Positions 8,485-18,195 of a stretch of DNA of 64,000 nt are shown piece after piece. The notes beneath the pieces are model-generated. The model did not search any database. It worked only from the letters and a program-made list of their open reading frames with translations, and was not told the DNA's origin. Both the position numbers and the translations under genes were made by a program. Source of the DNA: Porphyra umbilicalis. Taxonomy: Eukaryota; Rhodophyta; Bangiophyceae; Bangiales; Bangiaceae. The stretch covers positions 206,820 through 270,819 of the forward strand of contig KV918841.1 of assembly GCA_002049455.2 (NCBI GenBank), read 5' to 3'. How positions within the stretch are numbered: position 1 is the first letter of the stretch; each line of letters opens with the position of its first letter.

Positions 8485-11037
8485 TTATTCGTCTTCATCG
8501 TTGCATTCGGATGTACGCTCCTTGGCGCACTCCGCGTCCACAGTGTCTTCTATGGCATGCATATCCTCTTCTAGTCCCAGCCACCCCTCCACGACCAACT
8601 CTTTCTCGGCAACATCCCCCTCCCCAAAGCACTCTTGCGCAACTGTGCACGTACCCATCATACCCAGGATCCCACGCACGTCGTCGTACACTGGGCGAGA
8701 CGAGGTGCGGTACTCTCCATGCTCTGCGATGACGCGCGCCTCCATCGACAGTGGCAGTATGCATGCCTTCGCCCAGCAATGCGCTATCGTAGCGGGCGTC
8801 ACTGCGTCCCACTCCTCCCGGACAATCTCTGCCACGTCCTGCAGATGGGCGGCGGCGCCGTCCCGGACGCCCAGGACGGGCCGAGTGGGCGCAGCTTGGC
8901 GCCGGGGGCGCCGAGAGCACCGGCGAGCCGGCCCGGAAGGGGTTGGGGGGGGGGAGCGCTGTTGCTCGACCCAAACGTTGGGTCTCGCTGCCAGAGCCAA
9001 GTCAGCCGCCGTTGGGCCCGGCAAGCCAACAACGGCAGGTGGCCGGTAGACGGGCGCCGTGCTAGGAAGCGTGGAAGCCAGGGGCGCGCCTTGCGCGGCG
9101 GGAACCGGGGTGGGGGAGGGGGGCACCGGCGTCGTGGTCGTAGCGGGGTTGCGGGGTACGCTTGGTCGGTCCACCAATGGCAGTGTCCCGGGTGGCACCC
9201 CAGATTGGGAAATTCTCGTCGCCGAAGAGGCGCCAAAGCTCGTACCGCTAAAGCCGACACCAGCCGCCAATGAAGCGCGGGCAGCGCTCGACGGTGTCCA
9301 ATCCATGGTTGCACCGTTCCCGAACACAGTGCCCGGCGGCATAGGAGAACGGACAAATGAACTGGCCGCGCTAGCGCCAATATCTGGCACCGCCAGTCTC
9401 ACCAGAGGCCCCTCGCGCACAGCCACGGCGGTCGCGCCAGCGCCCATCTGCGGGGAAACGAGCACCGCGGGAGGCCCCGGCGGGCCCCTCGCGCCGATCG
9501 GCCCCGCGCCACCCACAACCCCGGAACCAACCGCGCTGGCAGCCACCACACCCCCAGCAGGCGCGCCCCGCCCCGCCTCTCCGCACCCACGAGCCGGTAA
9601 TGAGGGTGCAGGTGTGCTGGCCTCTGGTCCGAAGGGGGGTCTTGCAGCAAGAGCTGCCTCCGCCGCCGTCGCGGTCGCCGCCGTTGAGGCAGCAGAGGCG
9701 GCTGCAGCTTCTTGTCGTCGCCGCTTTTCAGGGAATGCGCGCAGAACCAGTGAAATAAGACGCTTCTTGTAGCGCCGTTTCAAACACGCAATGATGCCTG
9801 CGTCCAATGGTTGGTGGACAGATGTCACGTTGGGTGGTAGAGGGCAGATCTTGACGCCGTCGCACTCGAGTTCTGTGTGTGCCCCACAGTTGTCGACGAT
9901 CAGGATGACCGGCGAGCGCGTTCTTGAACGTACTTCTGGAACAAACACGGTGTTGAACCACTTTTCGTACACGACAGCGTCCATCCAAGCCGATTGTTGT
10001 GAAAAGTACGGTAAGGGGCAGTTGGCACGCGGGGGCTTGAAGCACAGAGGCACGGCGGCGGAGCCAATGATCGCGACGGGGATCTTGTGGGAGCCGGTGG
10101 CATTACGTGCCAGGACGAGGGTCACGCGATCTTTGGCCTTCATTGCCTTAGAGCCACGCGCCCGACTTCGCCTACCCGCCGCAATGTAGGACCGGTTGGG
10201 AAGACACCGGTATTGCAAACCAGTCTCATCCATGTTGTAGATGTGTTCTGGGTCATAGGTCGCCAGATCTGCCCGTATTTCGGCCATCCGCCGCTCCCCT
10301 AGGCGTACAGCCTCGGCCGCCGAGCCCGCCTGGCCCCACAACTTGACGCTCTTGAGTCGGTGGCGGGAGGCCCATCGTTGGATGAACCCAGGGGATCCGA
10401 AAACCCCCTCCACGCCGAGTTCTGTGGCGATCTCCCTCGCCCTTGTTTCGAGCACCGCCATCGTCATTGGTAGGTCCGCCCCGCCCATGGTCTCGATACC
10501 ATCAAACCAGGTCTTGAGGGCGGCATCAATCTCCTCAAACTTCGACCGACGGGTACGCGTGGAGTTCACCGGCTCGCCGTCGCGTGCACGTTTCAAAAGC
10601 CGGGCACGCTCTGATGGATTACACGTGCGTCTTGCGGCCGAAAGGGAGATGTCCTTGGGGAAGGCTGCCCGCAGCGACCGCCACGTGTAGGCGCCGGTGT
10701 CGTACATGCGGACGAGGTCAATCTTGTCGCCCAGGGTCAGGGTGACCTTCGGTTTTCGAGACGCCGAGGGGGGTGAGGATGCACCACTGACACCAGGTGT
10801 CGGTGGCTCCTGTGTGGTCGCAGCCGGTTGACCCACCGGTCGTCGAGTTCGTCGTGGGTTTGTCCGGGGAGGCGCCGTCGAGTTAAAATGCACCGCCGTG
10901 GCGGCAGCAGCTGCCGCTGATGCGATACTGACCGCATGCAGCGTCTCGCTAGATGGGCCATCGAGTACCTCATGCACCGCCGCCTCTGCCGCCGCGGCAG
11001 CGAGAGCCCGCGCCTCGCACGGCACTCGAGGAGCCAT
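8485..11037 (-). CDS. Tigger/pogo-like DDE transposase (CENP-B/jerky superfamily)
   Basis: This is a cut-and-paste transposase of the Tc1/mariner superfamily, Tigger/pogo branch, or a domesticated relative. The open frame reaches back to 11241 but has no ATG before 11037, which gives 850 residues. After a disordered Ala/Pro-rich start comes a CENP-B-type helix-turn-helix region (VTLTLGDKIDLVRMY, about residues 98-112). The DDE_1 catalytic core has the triad D270 in YNMDETGL, D382 in ILIVDNCGAH and D412 in VHQPLDAGII, a DD30D spacing typical of pogo-like enzymes. A low-complexity segment of about 280 residues then separates the core from the family C-terminus EEWDAVTPATIAHCW. There are no stops or frame breaks. 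No terminal inverted repeats were found by eye, so it may be domesticated, or the ends may have decayed. Confidence 0.92.
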   Translation of the reverse strand: MAPRVPCEARALAAAAAEAAVHEVLDGPSSETLHAVSIASAAAAAATAVHFNSTAPPRTNPRRTRRPVGQPAATTQEPPTPGVSGASSPPSASRKPKVTLTLGDKIDLVRMYDTGAYTWRSLRAAFPKDISLSAARRTCNPSERARLLKRARDGEPVNSTRTRRSKFEEIDAALKTWFDGIETMGGADLPMTMAVLETRAREIATELGVEGVFGSPGFIQRWASRHRLKSVKLWGQAGSAAEAVRLGERRMAEIRADLATYDPEHIYNMDETGLQYRCLPNRSYIAAGRRSRARGSKAMKAKDRVTLVLARNATGSHKIPVAIIGSAAVPLCFKPPRANCPLPYFSQQSAWMDAVVYEKWFNTVFVPEVRSRTRSPVILIVDNCGAHTELECDGVKICPLPPNVTSVHQPLDAGIIACLKRRYKKRLISLVLRAFPEKRRRQEAAAASAASTAATATAAEAALAARPPFGPEASTPAPSLPARGCGEAGRGAPAGGVVAASAVGSGVVGGAGPIGARGPPGPPAVLVSPQMGAGATAVAVREGPLVRLAVPDIGASAASSFVRSPMPPGTVFGNGATMDWTPSSAARASLAAGVGFSGTSFGASSATRISQSGVPPGTLPLVDRPSVPRNPATTTTPVPPSPTPVPAAQGAPLASTLPSTAPVYRPPAVVGLPGPTAADLALAARPNVWVEQQRSPPPTPSGPARRCSRRPRRQAAPTRPVLGVRDGAAAHLQDVAEIVREEWDAVTPATIAHCWAKACILPLSMEARVIAEHGEYRTSSRPVYDDVRGILGMMGTCTVAQECFGEGDVAEKELVVEGWLGLEEDMHAIEDTVDAECAKERTSECNDEDE

Positions 11038-11421
11038 CAGAGGCAAGGAGGTGTGCAGTTGCCACTGCACACCGAGTGTCTGGTCAGGACAAGTGGTGGG
11101 TGCCAGAGGATGGCGGGGGGACAGGGGGGGTCGGGGGGGAGACAGCTGTGACGACGATGGTCGTGACGACGGTGGGTGCGGGGCAAAATCACCGTCGTCG
11201 TCCGCCGTCGGCGGCTGTGTTTTTCGCTTGTCTGTCGACAATCGCTAAATCACGATCGAGCGAGAAATCTAGTATCTTGGACTCCTCAGCAGTCGATCTC
11301 ATTCACTTGTAGAACACCCTGTTCGCCAACTGAATGACATGTAAGTGCATTCTAACTGTAGGGAGGCCCCTCCCACCGCGCCCACCCGCCAAGCCTGTCC
11401 CTTGCACCACGACGCAAAGAC

Positions 11422-11489
11422 GAGCAGCCACAGAGAGCCCCCAGCGCGGCCTCATGATGAGGCCGCGCGAGGGCTCTCTGCGGCTGCTC
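11422..11489. repeat. 68-bp near-perfect inverted repeat (hairpin)
   Basis: A left arm at 11422-11455 and a right arm at 11457-11489 pair over about 33 bp with very few mismatches, centred on CTCATGATGAG. The sequence between the arms is a single base, so the DNA or RNA could form a long stem. It lies about 390 bp upstream of the transposase ATG on that gene's 5-prime side. It could be a small foldback element. Confidence 0.8.
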
Positions 11490-11721
11490 CTCCTTGCCCT
11501 GACCATGATGGACGGACCCATCTGTATCCTACTGTACGCGGGTGGGCGTGAAACACGATCCCCTGGGTGAGGCCCCCGCCTGCCTCGGTCTCTTGGTCAG
11601 GGGCCACTGGTCAACTCATAGGCCGGCGCCTCTGGGGCGCTCATTGCGGCGCGGGTGCCGCCGCGCTCCCCCACCGTGGTGAGGGGAAAGTGGGCGACAA
11701 TCGTCGGCCAGGCAGGAAACA

Positions 11722-11803
11722 TCCATCGACAAGGATTCTCGATGGCTTCCGATGGGGCCTTGAGAACCCCATCGACGCGCCCTTTCGGTGGATCTTCGAT
11801 GGA
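11722..11803. repeat. Nested inverted repeat of CATCGA motifs
   Basis: TCCATCGA at 11722-11729 is mirrored by TCGATGGA at 11796-11803. Inside it GATGGGG at 11751-11757 is mirrored by CCCCATC at 11767-11773. Further TCGATGG copies lie between. A similar arrangement occurs at 13201-13254. Confidence 0.6.
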
Positions 11804-13200
11804 CCCTCGATGACTGTACGCCGAGGAAGCCGGCTCAGAATCTCCGTTCCCATGATTCGTCGCTTGTGACGGTCGCAGCGAGAGGTTGGTCCAATAGCGT
11901 GAGTGTTCTATTACAGAGTTGAACGCAATAACTGTTTGACCAGGGTGAACCGTATTTTGGTACGTAATGGACGTGGAGCGTCATTGCAATTAGGCCGACA
12001 CAGGGCATTCCCCGACAGCACGCCAGCACGCGACCCCGGCACACCCTCCCGCTACCGTTGCCGGCGCCCCGCCACGGGGCGGGACAGCTCCCCCGGCCGC
12101 TCTGTCGCCGTGGTTCGCGACCACCCCCACGCGCTTCCTCGCCCCAGCTACGCCCGCGGCGGGGCGCCAGGCGATCCAGCGGCGGCGGTCGGGCCACCGT
12201 CGCCGCAACGCCGCGTGGCGCCCCCTTTGCGGAATCCGTCCGCCCGTCGAGGGACCTCCGCCCGCCCTGTGCGCTCCCCGCGCCGACGGCCTGAAAACCC
12301 GTCGCCAACGGCGGCAGCAACAGACGAGGGCCGGCGCGGCTGCCGACGAGGGGGCGGACGCGCCACCGCTGCTGCCAGCCGGACCGAACAGGTGCCACAA
12401 ACGGTGGCAGGCAAACACGCCAACGCCGCCATCCCCCCTCCCCCCCACCGCGAACGTGTAGCGGTAGCGTCGCCACGCCGGCGCCCGGCGGGGGTCGCAC
12501 ATCGGCCGCGTCAGCGCCGCGCGGATCACAGGCACGTCGGATGGGAGGGCGGCGCTGAGGGCGCGCGTTCACGCCAACGACGAGGCGGTCGGCGACGGCG
12601 TGTAATGGGGTGGGGGGGGCGGGGCACCTCGCCGCCGCATCCGCCCGCGGGGGATGGGGAAGCTCCTCCCGCCCGCGACCGCCACCGCCACCGACGGGGG
12701 CGGCGGCGGCCGCTCGGGTGGCGACGGTCTGGGTGGTGGGGGACACGGCGCCGCAGGGGCAGGGCCCCCCCCTAGCATGCCCGCCCGGCAGGGCCAAAGA
12801 CGCGCAAGCAGAGAAGGGACAGCCCGCTACAGTATAAGACCGCGCCTTGCTGGCGGCCATCTCCTCGCGAGCGATTCTCAGACACATAAGTCAGGCCCGT
12901 TCGCTCTTGCGGCCTCGCTCGGTCCTTGAGCAGATAAGCACGTCGTGGATGCCGCACCCTGCTGCTCACATTCCCGTTGCATTACATTTACAGTGCCCCT
13001 CCACAGTAAGCAGCATACCTGTCGGAGCAAGATCTGTCCCTTATCCAACGGGGATAGCAGCTGGACCAATCATTCGCGAGAGTGCCCGTGCTTAATGCTA
13101 GCTGTAACGGCGGTCAAGACTCTCGGCGCAGACCGTGAGGCAGTAACGGACGTGTTGTTGGGTTCCTGTCAACGGCTGTGTGTCCATCGGGCGATGCACT

Positions 13201-13254
13201 TCGATGGAGACTCGGATGGGCCCAAAAACGCCCATCGAATGCCGGTTTCGATGG
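13201..13254. repeat. Second nested inverted repeat of CATCGA motifs
   Basis: TCGATGG copies at 13201 and about 13248 flank GATGGGC at 13215-13221, which is mirrored by GCCCATC at 13230-13236 around an A-rich loop. The architecture resembles the cluster at 11722-11803. The two may be members of one short dispersed repeat family. Confidence 0.55.
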
Positions 13255-14345
13255 TAGATGCAGCCCGATGCATGCTCGATGTGATTTCCTGCCGGTCCGA
13301 CGATGACTGCCAATCCCTGTGGCCCCCGAGCGGGGGCCTGAGCCGCAACGGCGCGTCAACTTCACCCCACCCCACGCGGGCAGCCCCACACTCTGTGATC
13401 CCCCCCGCCCCAACCCGCCGCGCCAGTGTTGTGCAGCCGTGCGCCGGGACCAGATGCGCCACACAGTCGTCGCCGTCCACCACTCGCCGCCCCCCGCGGC
13501 CGCGCAGACAGGCCGGGGGGGTGGGCTGTCCCACCCCTCGCCTGCCGCGAGGCTCACAGGGAGCACGCGACCGCCTACGTGGCCCACGGGGACGGCGGGC
13601 GCGGCGCGGCCGGGCGCACAGGGCCCGCCCCCGGTCGGCAGGCGGGTGGTTTGGCGCGTGGCGTTGCGGCGCGCGGCGGGAGAGCCCCGTGGTCTGGGCC
13701 TCCCGGCCGCGGGGGGGGGGGGGGGGCCAATCACTCGGCCAATGATTGGCCCCGCAGCGTCGCGGGAGGCCCCCCCCCCACCCCCGCCTGACGCGCCGCC
13801 CCGCGGGAAGGGCGGCGGCCGTGTCAACGCTGCTCGCCCTGCGCACCGCGGGGCTAGCCAGGCGCTTGTTGCCGTCGCCAATCAGCCGGCGGCGTGTGGG
13901 GGGGGGGGGGGGAGCACCCGCGGGTACGCGGCACCCGCGTGCCGATCGCGGCGCATCCCCCCCACGACCGCGTGCGGCGGTTGCGTCTTCTGTGGCGCGC
14001 CCGTGGCCGCTGGCCGACGGCACTGGTGCCGCCTGGCCCCTCCCCCCCCAACCCCCCCGGCGACGGACCGTGGCCAGCCGCGGTGATTGTCTCGTCGGGC
14101 CGACGCGCCCCCCCCCCCCCGCCGCGCCGGTGCGGCGCTCCGCACCGCGCTTGAAAATCCCGCCGCTTCCCCGGGGACCCCTCACTCGCGCGACGGCGGG
14201 GCCGCGCGCCCGACGTCGGCACCGCGCGTCGGCCACGCCCCCGCACCGCGGCCGGCAGCGGGGGTCAGAGTCTCTCCCCCCTCACTCACCCCCCCCCCCC
14301 ACCTCCCCTCCCCCGTCCCGGCCGGCGGCGCCGCGCCGCGCCGCC

Positions 14346-15417
14346 ATGACCCCCCCCCCCCCCGCGCGCGCAACGTGTCCCGCCCCCGCACCCCCGTCGG
14401 CCGGGACGCGGCCGCCGCCCCCCGCCGCGCCGCGGCGAGCGCCGCCTCCCTCCCGCTCCCGGCAACGGCCGCGGGGGACCACCGCCGCGGCGACCGCCAC
14501 GGCGACGCGGGGCCGCGGCGGGGCCGCCGGCCGGGCGCCGTCGGCAGCGTCGCCGCCGGCGCCGGCGCCCGCGTCGGCGCGCGCGCAGAGGGCGGTGGGG
14601 GTGGGGGTGGGGGCGGCGGCGGCGGCAGCGACGGCGGGTGGCCCCGCCGCGCGCGCTCCTACCCCCCCCCCCACGGCCGCATCCCGCACACTGGAGCAAC
14701 CGGGCCCTACCCCCCTCCCCCCCCTCACCCCCCCCTCCACCCCCCCTCCCTCACCCCGCCACTGGGCGGCGCCCGCCGGCCTCGGCGGCGCCATTGGCCT
14801 CAGCACCCCCCGGTGGGCGTCCTTCACCCGCGACGGCCGGCGGGACGCGAGCGGCGGTGGCGGCGGCGGCGGCGGCGCCTGCCGGCCGGCCGGCCCCGCG
14901 TCCAAGCCGAGCACCGCCTCGCGGCGGCGGCGGTCGCGGCGTCCGGGCGGCGGCGGCGGCGGCGGCGGTGGCGGTGACGGGTGCGGCGGCGGCGGCGACC
15001 GAGCGGCGACCGACCGGCCGTCGGCCCCCCGCCGCCGCCCGCGGCCCGCCGCCGTCCGCACCGTGTCGGACGGGGTCGGCGGCGGGGGCGACCGCCCGGC
15101 GGCCGACCGGCCGTCGGCCCCCCGCCGCCGCCCGCGGCCCGCCGCCGACCGCACCGTGTCAGACGGGGTCGGCGGCGGCGGCGGCGGCGGCGCGGGCGGC
15201 AGCCTCACGTGGCTCCCCACGTGGGGCAGCCGCGGCAGCACCGAGAGTGGGAGCGGCGGCAGCGCGGGCCCCGTCGCGCCCGCGTCGGCGCCCGCCGCCG
15301 CAAGCACCGCCGCCGGTGGTGGGGGGGGGGGGGGGGGGGGGGGGGCTGCCCGTCGGCCGCGTGCGGGCGTGGCTCCGCGCCCTCGGCGGCCGCCCCGGGG
15401 GGGGCAGTGGCGGCGGT

Positions 15418-15455
<38 letters not shown>

Positions 15456-16540
15456 CGCCGCCGACGGCGCCGGCGACGGCGCAGACGGCCGGGCGGCGGC
15501 GCGCGCGGGCGGCGGCGGTGGTGGGGGCGCCGCCGCCGCCGCCGCGGCCGCCGCCCGCGACAGCGGCGCACTGACCGCGTGGATGGCCGGCACCTGGGCC
15601 GTGCCGCCAGCGGCGGCGGCGGCGGCGGCGTGGCGGCCGGCGGGGGACCGCGGTCGGCGGCCGCGGGGCGACGGGGGGGGGGCAGAGGCGCCGCCGCCGG
15701 GGCGGCGGCCGCCCACCCCCGCGCCACGGCGGCGACGACGGCGCGGCGACGGGGCGCCGACGCAGACGGCGGGGGGGGGGGCGGCGGCGGTGCGGGTCGG
15801 TGGCCTGCCGCCCCGCCGCCCGGTGCCGGCGGCGGCGGTGGCGGCGGCGGCGGCGGCGGGAGCCCCCCGCCCCCGCCGCTCGACATGGAGTTGGTCGACT
15901 GGGCGGTGACGCCGCGGCGGCGGAGCAGCGGCCTCTCGGCGGCCGCCGCCGCGAGTCCCGCCTCGGACCGCTTCTCCGCAGCGGCAACGGTGACGACGCC
16001 GCCGACGCCGCTCGCGCCGTGCCGCCGCTGTGCGGCGGGGGGGGGTGCGCTGCCGCCGCCGCCGCCGTCGACGCGTCGTCGCCGGGGGTTCCGGCGAGCC
16101 CCTGCGTCTGCTGCGGCACGGCGTCTGCTGCTGCTGTCGCCGCCGCCGCCGCTGCTGCTGTCGCCGCCGCCGCCGCTGCTGCGGCCACCGCCGCCGCCGC
16201 CTCAGCGTCTACCTGCGCACCGGCGGGGTCCCCCCCCCCCCCCCCCCCGCCCCCCCGACCGCCCGTGTCGGGTGCCGACGCTCACCTCAGAGCCGTCCAT
16301 CCCCGGGGACACGTGGGATCGGCGCCCGCTCGGGTCCGTCGGCCGCCAGCGGCGGGTCGACGCGGCGGATTTCGCGCGCCTCGTCGACGTGGCCGCCGAG
16401 CCGCCGTCGGCGGCGCGCACCCGCGCGCTCTACGACCGGGGGGCGGGCGTGTGGCGCACCGTCACGCCGCGGGCGGTCAGCAGCGACTTTTACGCCGAGC
16501 AGCGGCGGCTGGCGGTGGCGGCCAAGGCGGCGGCGGCCAA

Positions 16541-16574
<34 letters not shown>

Positions 16575-16643
16575 GGGGTGGGGGGGGGGGGGGCGGAGGG
16601 GGGGGGGGGGGAGGGGGGGGGCCGCGCGCCGCACCGTGAGTGA
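14346..16643 (+). CDS. Low-complexity Ala/Gly/Pro-rich unknown protein, frame-broken
   Basis: I do not recognise this gene. An ATG at 14346 opens a Pro/Ala-rich stretch. Islands of normal-looking protein then appear in different frames: GAIGLSTPRWASFTRDGR, SLTWLPTWGSRGSTES, LPVGRVRAWLRALGG, GALTAWMAGTWAVPPA, LDMELVDWAVTPRRRSSG, and near the end TSEPSIPGDTWDRRPLG and FARLVDVAAEPPSAARTRAL. The frame changes sit at G or C runs (about 15,320-15,345, 15,672-15,680, 16,039-16,046, 16,230-16,255). This matches the pattern in the recognisable genes of this window. It contains a 93-bp tandem duplication. The stop at 16643 lies after a long, length-uncertain G run. The true start and stop are unsure, and it could be an extensin-like or plastid-targeted protein. 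Confidence 0.35.
15011..15196. repeat. 93-bp tandem duplication inside coding sequence
   Basis: The segment beginning CGACCGGCCGTCGGC at 15011 recurs at 15104, a 93-bp period (31 codons). The copies are nearly identical; a few substitutions distinguish them. In the reading used for the surrounding gene both encode DRPSAPRRRPRPAA followed by RTVSDGVGGGG. The period is a multiple of three, so the duplication keeps the frame. Confidence 0.85.
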
Positions 16644-17045
16644 TTTGGCGCCGCGGGCGCCGGTGGGGGGGACGGGCGTGTGGTGTGCGGGGTGAGCGGC
16701 GGCGCCGGGGGGGGGGCACTGGGTGGGGGGGGAGGGAGGGAGGGAGCGGCGGAGGAGCACCCATTCTGTGGCGCCCCCGTTGCGGCAGCCGGCGAGCGCG
16801 ACTGGCGGTTGCGCGCGTCAAAGCACCTCTGCGTGCGACGTTTGGTTCCCCCCTACCGCCGTGGCGTGGCAGTGAGGCCCCTCGGGCCACAAACTAGCCA
16901 CACAAAAAAAAAACCCACACCCCTCCCCCTCCCCATCCCTCCCCCCCCCCCTCCCCATCCATCCACCCCCCCTCCCCATCCCTCCCCCCCCCCCTCCCCA
17001 TCCCTCCCCCCCCCCCTCCCCCCCCCCTCCCCCCCCCCCTGTGCG
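16644..17045. other. Non-coding stretch ending in a long C-rich tract
   Basis: No gene is supported here. From about 16,913 to 17,041 the plus strand is almost only C and T, with repeated CCCCATCC and C runs, ending at the stop codon of the dehydratase gene. On the minus strand, the sense strand of that gene, it is a G-rich tract that could form G-quadruplexes in the 3-prime end of the transcript. Confidence 0.6.
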
Positions 17046-17684
17046 TCACGCCGCCAGCTTGCGCCGCCGCTGCCGCAGCATGTGCACGTACAAGGCCGGC
17101 CCAAAGTAGAGGTACAGCGGCAGCGCGGCGCGCACAAACGTGCCAAAATCAAACGCAAAGTTGGCCGCATTCGGCAGCGCGACCCGGTACAGCCCCCCCG
17201 CGTCGATCGCCGGCAGGGCGGCGACGTAGCAGCCGACCTCGGCGGCCATGCCCGCCGGGTAGAGGGGCAAAAACGCCGAGTAGCGGGCCCACGTGAGCGC
17301 GCCCGGCACGACGCCGACGAGGCCCCCGAGGTAGTAGGGGTACCGCACAACCTCCACGGCCGTCCAGACGGCCAGCAGGGCCCCCGCCACGCGCGTGGCC
17401 GCGACGGCGGGCAGGGCGCCGAGGACACCAAAGAGCACCAAGTTGCGCCCGAGCACCTGCACGGCAACGAGCGGCGGCGAGCCGCCGCCGAGGCCGACGG
17501 CCGCGTGCACGATTTCCGCGAGCGCCAGCGTTTGGGCGGCACGGATGGGGGGGGCGGCGGCGGCATAGGCGCCGCCGAGGCCCCCGGGCGCCGTCGCGAG
17601 GCGCGCGGCGGCGGCGGCCCAGAGCGCGCACGCCGCGGCGTTGTAGAGGAGGAGGTACGCGCGGGCGAGGCGGCCACGGGCCAT
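17046..17684 (-). CDS. HACD: 3-hydroxyacyl-CoA dehydratase (PHS1/HACD/PTPLA family)
   Basis: This is the third enzyme of the very-long-chain fatty acid elongation cycle, dehydrating 3-hydroxyacyl-CoA to trans-2-enoyl-CoA in the ER membrane. The ATG at 17684 gives 212 residues, close to the 217 of yeast Phs1. The open frame extends further upstream but is only Pro-rich there. Family signatures run in order: YLLLYN (10-15), EIVHAAVG (57-64), VQVLGRN (75-81), EVVRYPYYL (111-119), TWARYSAF (131-138) and LYPAGMAAE (141-149). Y142 and E149 have the seven-residue spacing of the catalytic Tyr/Glu pair in Phs1. Several hydrophobic segments fit a six-helix membrane protein. The basic C-terminus RQRRRKL could retain it in the ER. 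The stop abuts a long G-rich sense-strand tract. Confidence 0.92.
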   Translation of the reverse strand: MARGRLARAYLLLYNAAACALWAAAAARLATAPGGLGGAYAAAAPPIRAAQTLALAEIVHAAVGLGGGSPPLVAVQVLGRNLVLFGVLGALPAVAATRVAGALLAVWTAVEVVRYPYYLGGLVGVVPGALTWARYSAFLPLYPAGMAAEVGCYVAALPAIDAGGLYRVALPNAANFAFDFGTFVRAALPLYLYFGPALYVHMLRQRRRKLAA

Positions 17685-18195
17685 GGTCGCGGTGGAGAGG
17701 GGGGGGGGGGGGGGAAGGAGGTGGGTTTTGAGGGGACGTCGATGGGGGGCTCCGAGGGAGGGAGCGGAGCGGGCCGTCGATGGAGCGGGCCGTCGACAGA
17801 GCGGGGCGGGGGGCGGGGGGCGGGGCGGAGCGCGCGAACACGGGGCGGTGGAGGCCGGTGCAGCTCGACGACGCTCGATGCCCACTGCAGCTTCACAAGA
17901 AATTGATCCGCAAATACTTACTATTGAACTATGCTACGGGAAGAGCACAGCCCACTCGAGCGCGGCGTCGCCGCCGACGAGCGGCCGCACTTTTTGCCGC
18001 GCGACTCGAGCGCGCCCTGGCGGCAAGGCCGTGAGCCCCTGCAGGAGCCGCCAGCACGGACAGGGAGGGCGGCAGGCGCGAGTGGCGGCGACAGTAGCAG
18101 CCGAGGATGTGACCGTCCGCCGTCGTGCGCCCTCGACGCCGTCCCTCTGTCTGCGGGCGACCGGGCGGCTCCCCGCCGCGCCCCCGCCCCGCGAC
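17685..18195. other. Intergenic spacer
   Basis: About 510 bp separate the 5-prime end of the dehydratase gene from the 3-prime end of the next minus-strand gene. It is GC-rich beside the dehydratase and less so near 17,900. I see no gene and no recognisable promoter element. Confidence 0.4.

Larger units (their letters stand above)
11242..14345. other. Gene-free stretch with GC islands and small inverted repeats
   Basis: Two GC islands (about 12,000-12,800 and 13,320-14,345) are open in many frames on both strands with no recognisable protein. Between them the DNA is less GC-rich. It carries the hairpin at 11422-11489 and two clusters of CATCGA-type motifs (11722-11803 and 13201-13254). The second island may include the 5-prime end of the low-complexity gene that follows. 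Confidence 0.35.

Noticed and set aside
8165..9049. Long plus-strand reading frame opposite the transposase gene
   Set aside because: It overlaps the C-terminal part of the transposase on the other strand, and its peptide has no family features; it is an antisense shadow.
11990..12887. Minus-strand frames in a GC island
   Set aside because: Several frames are open on both strands and none has a motif, consistent start or codon signal.
14282..15886. 534-residue minus-strand Pro/Ala/Arg-rich frame
   Set aside because: It is the complement of GGC/GCC repeats and shows no normal protein segment, unlike the plus strand.
17685..17885. N-terminal extension of the 3-hydroxyacyl-CoA dehydratase
   Set aside because: The sequence is Pro/Arg-rich without similarity, and the family begins just before the YLLLYN segment, as the ATG at 17684 provides.
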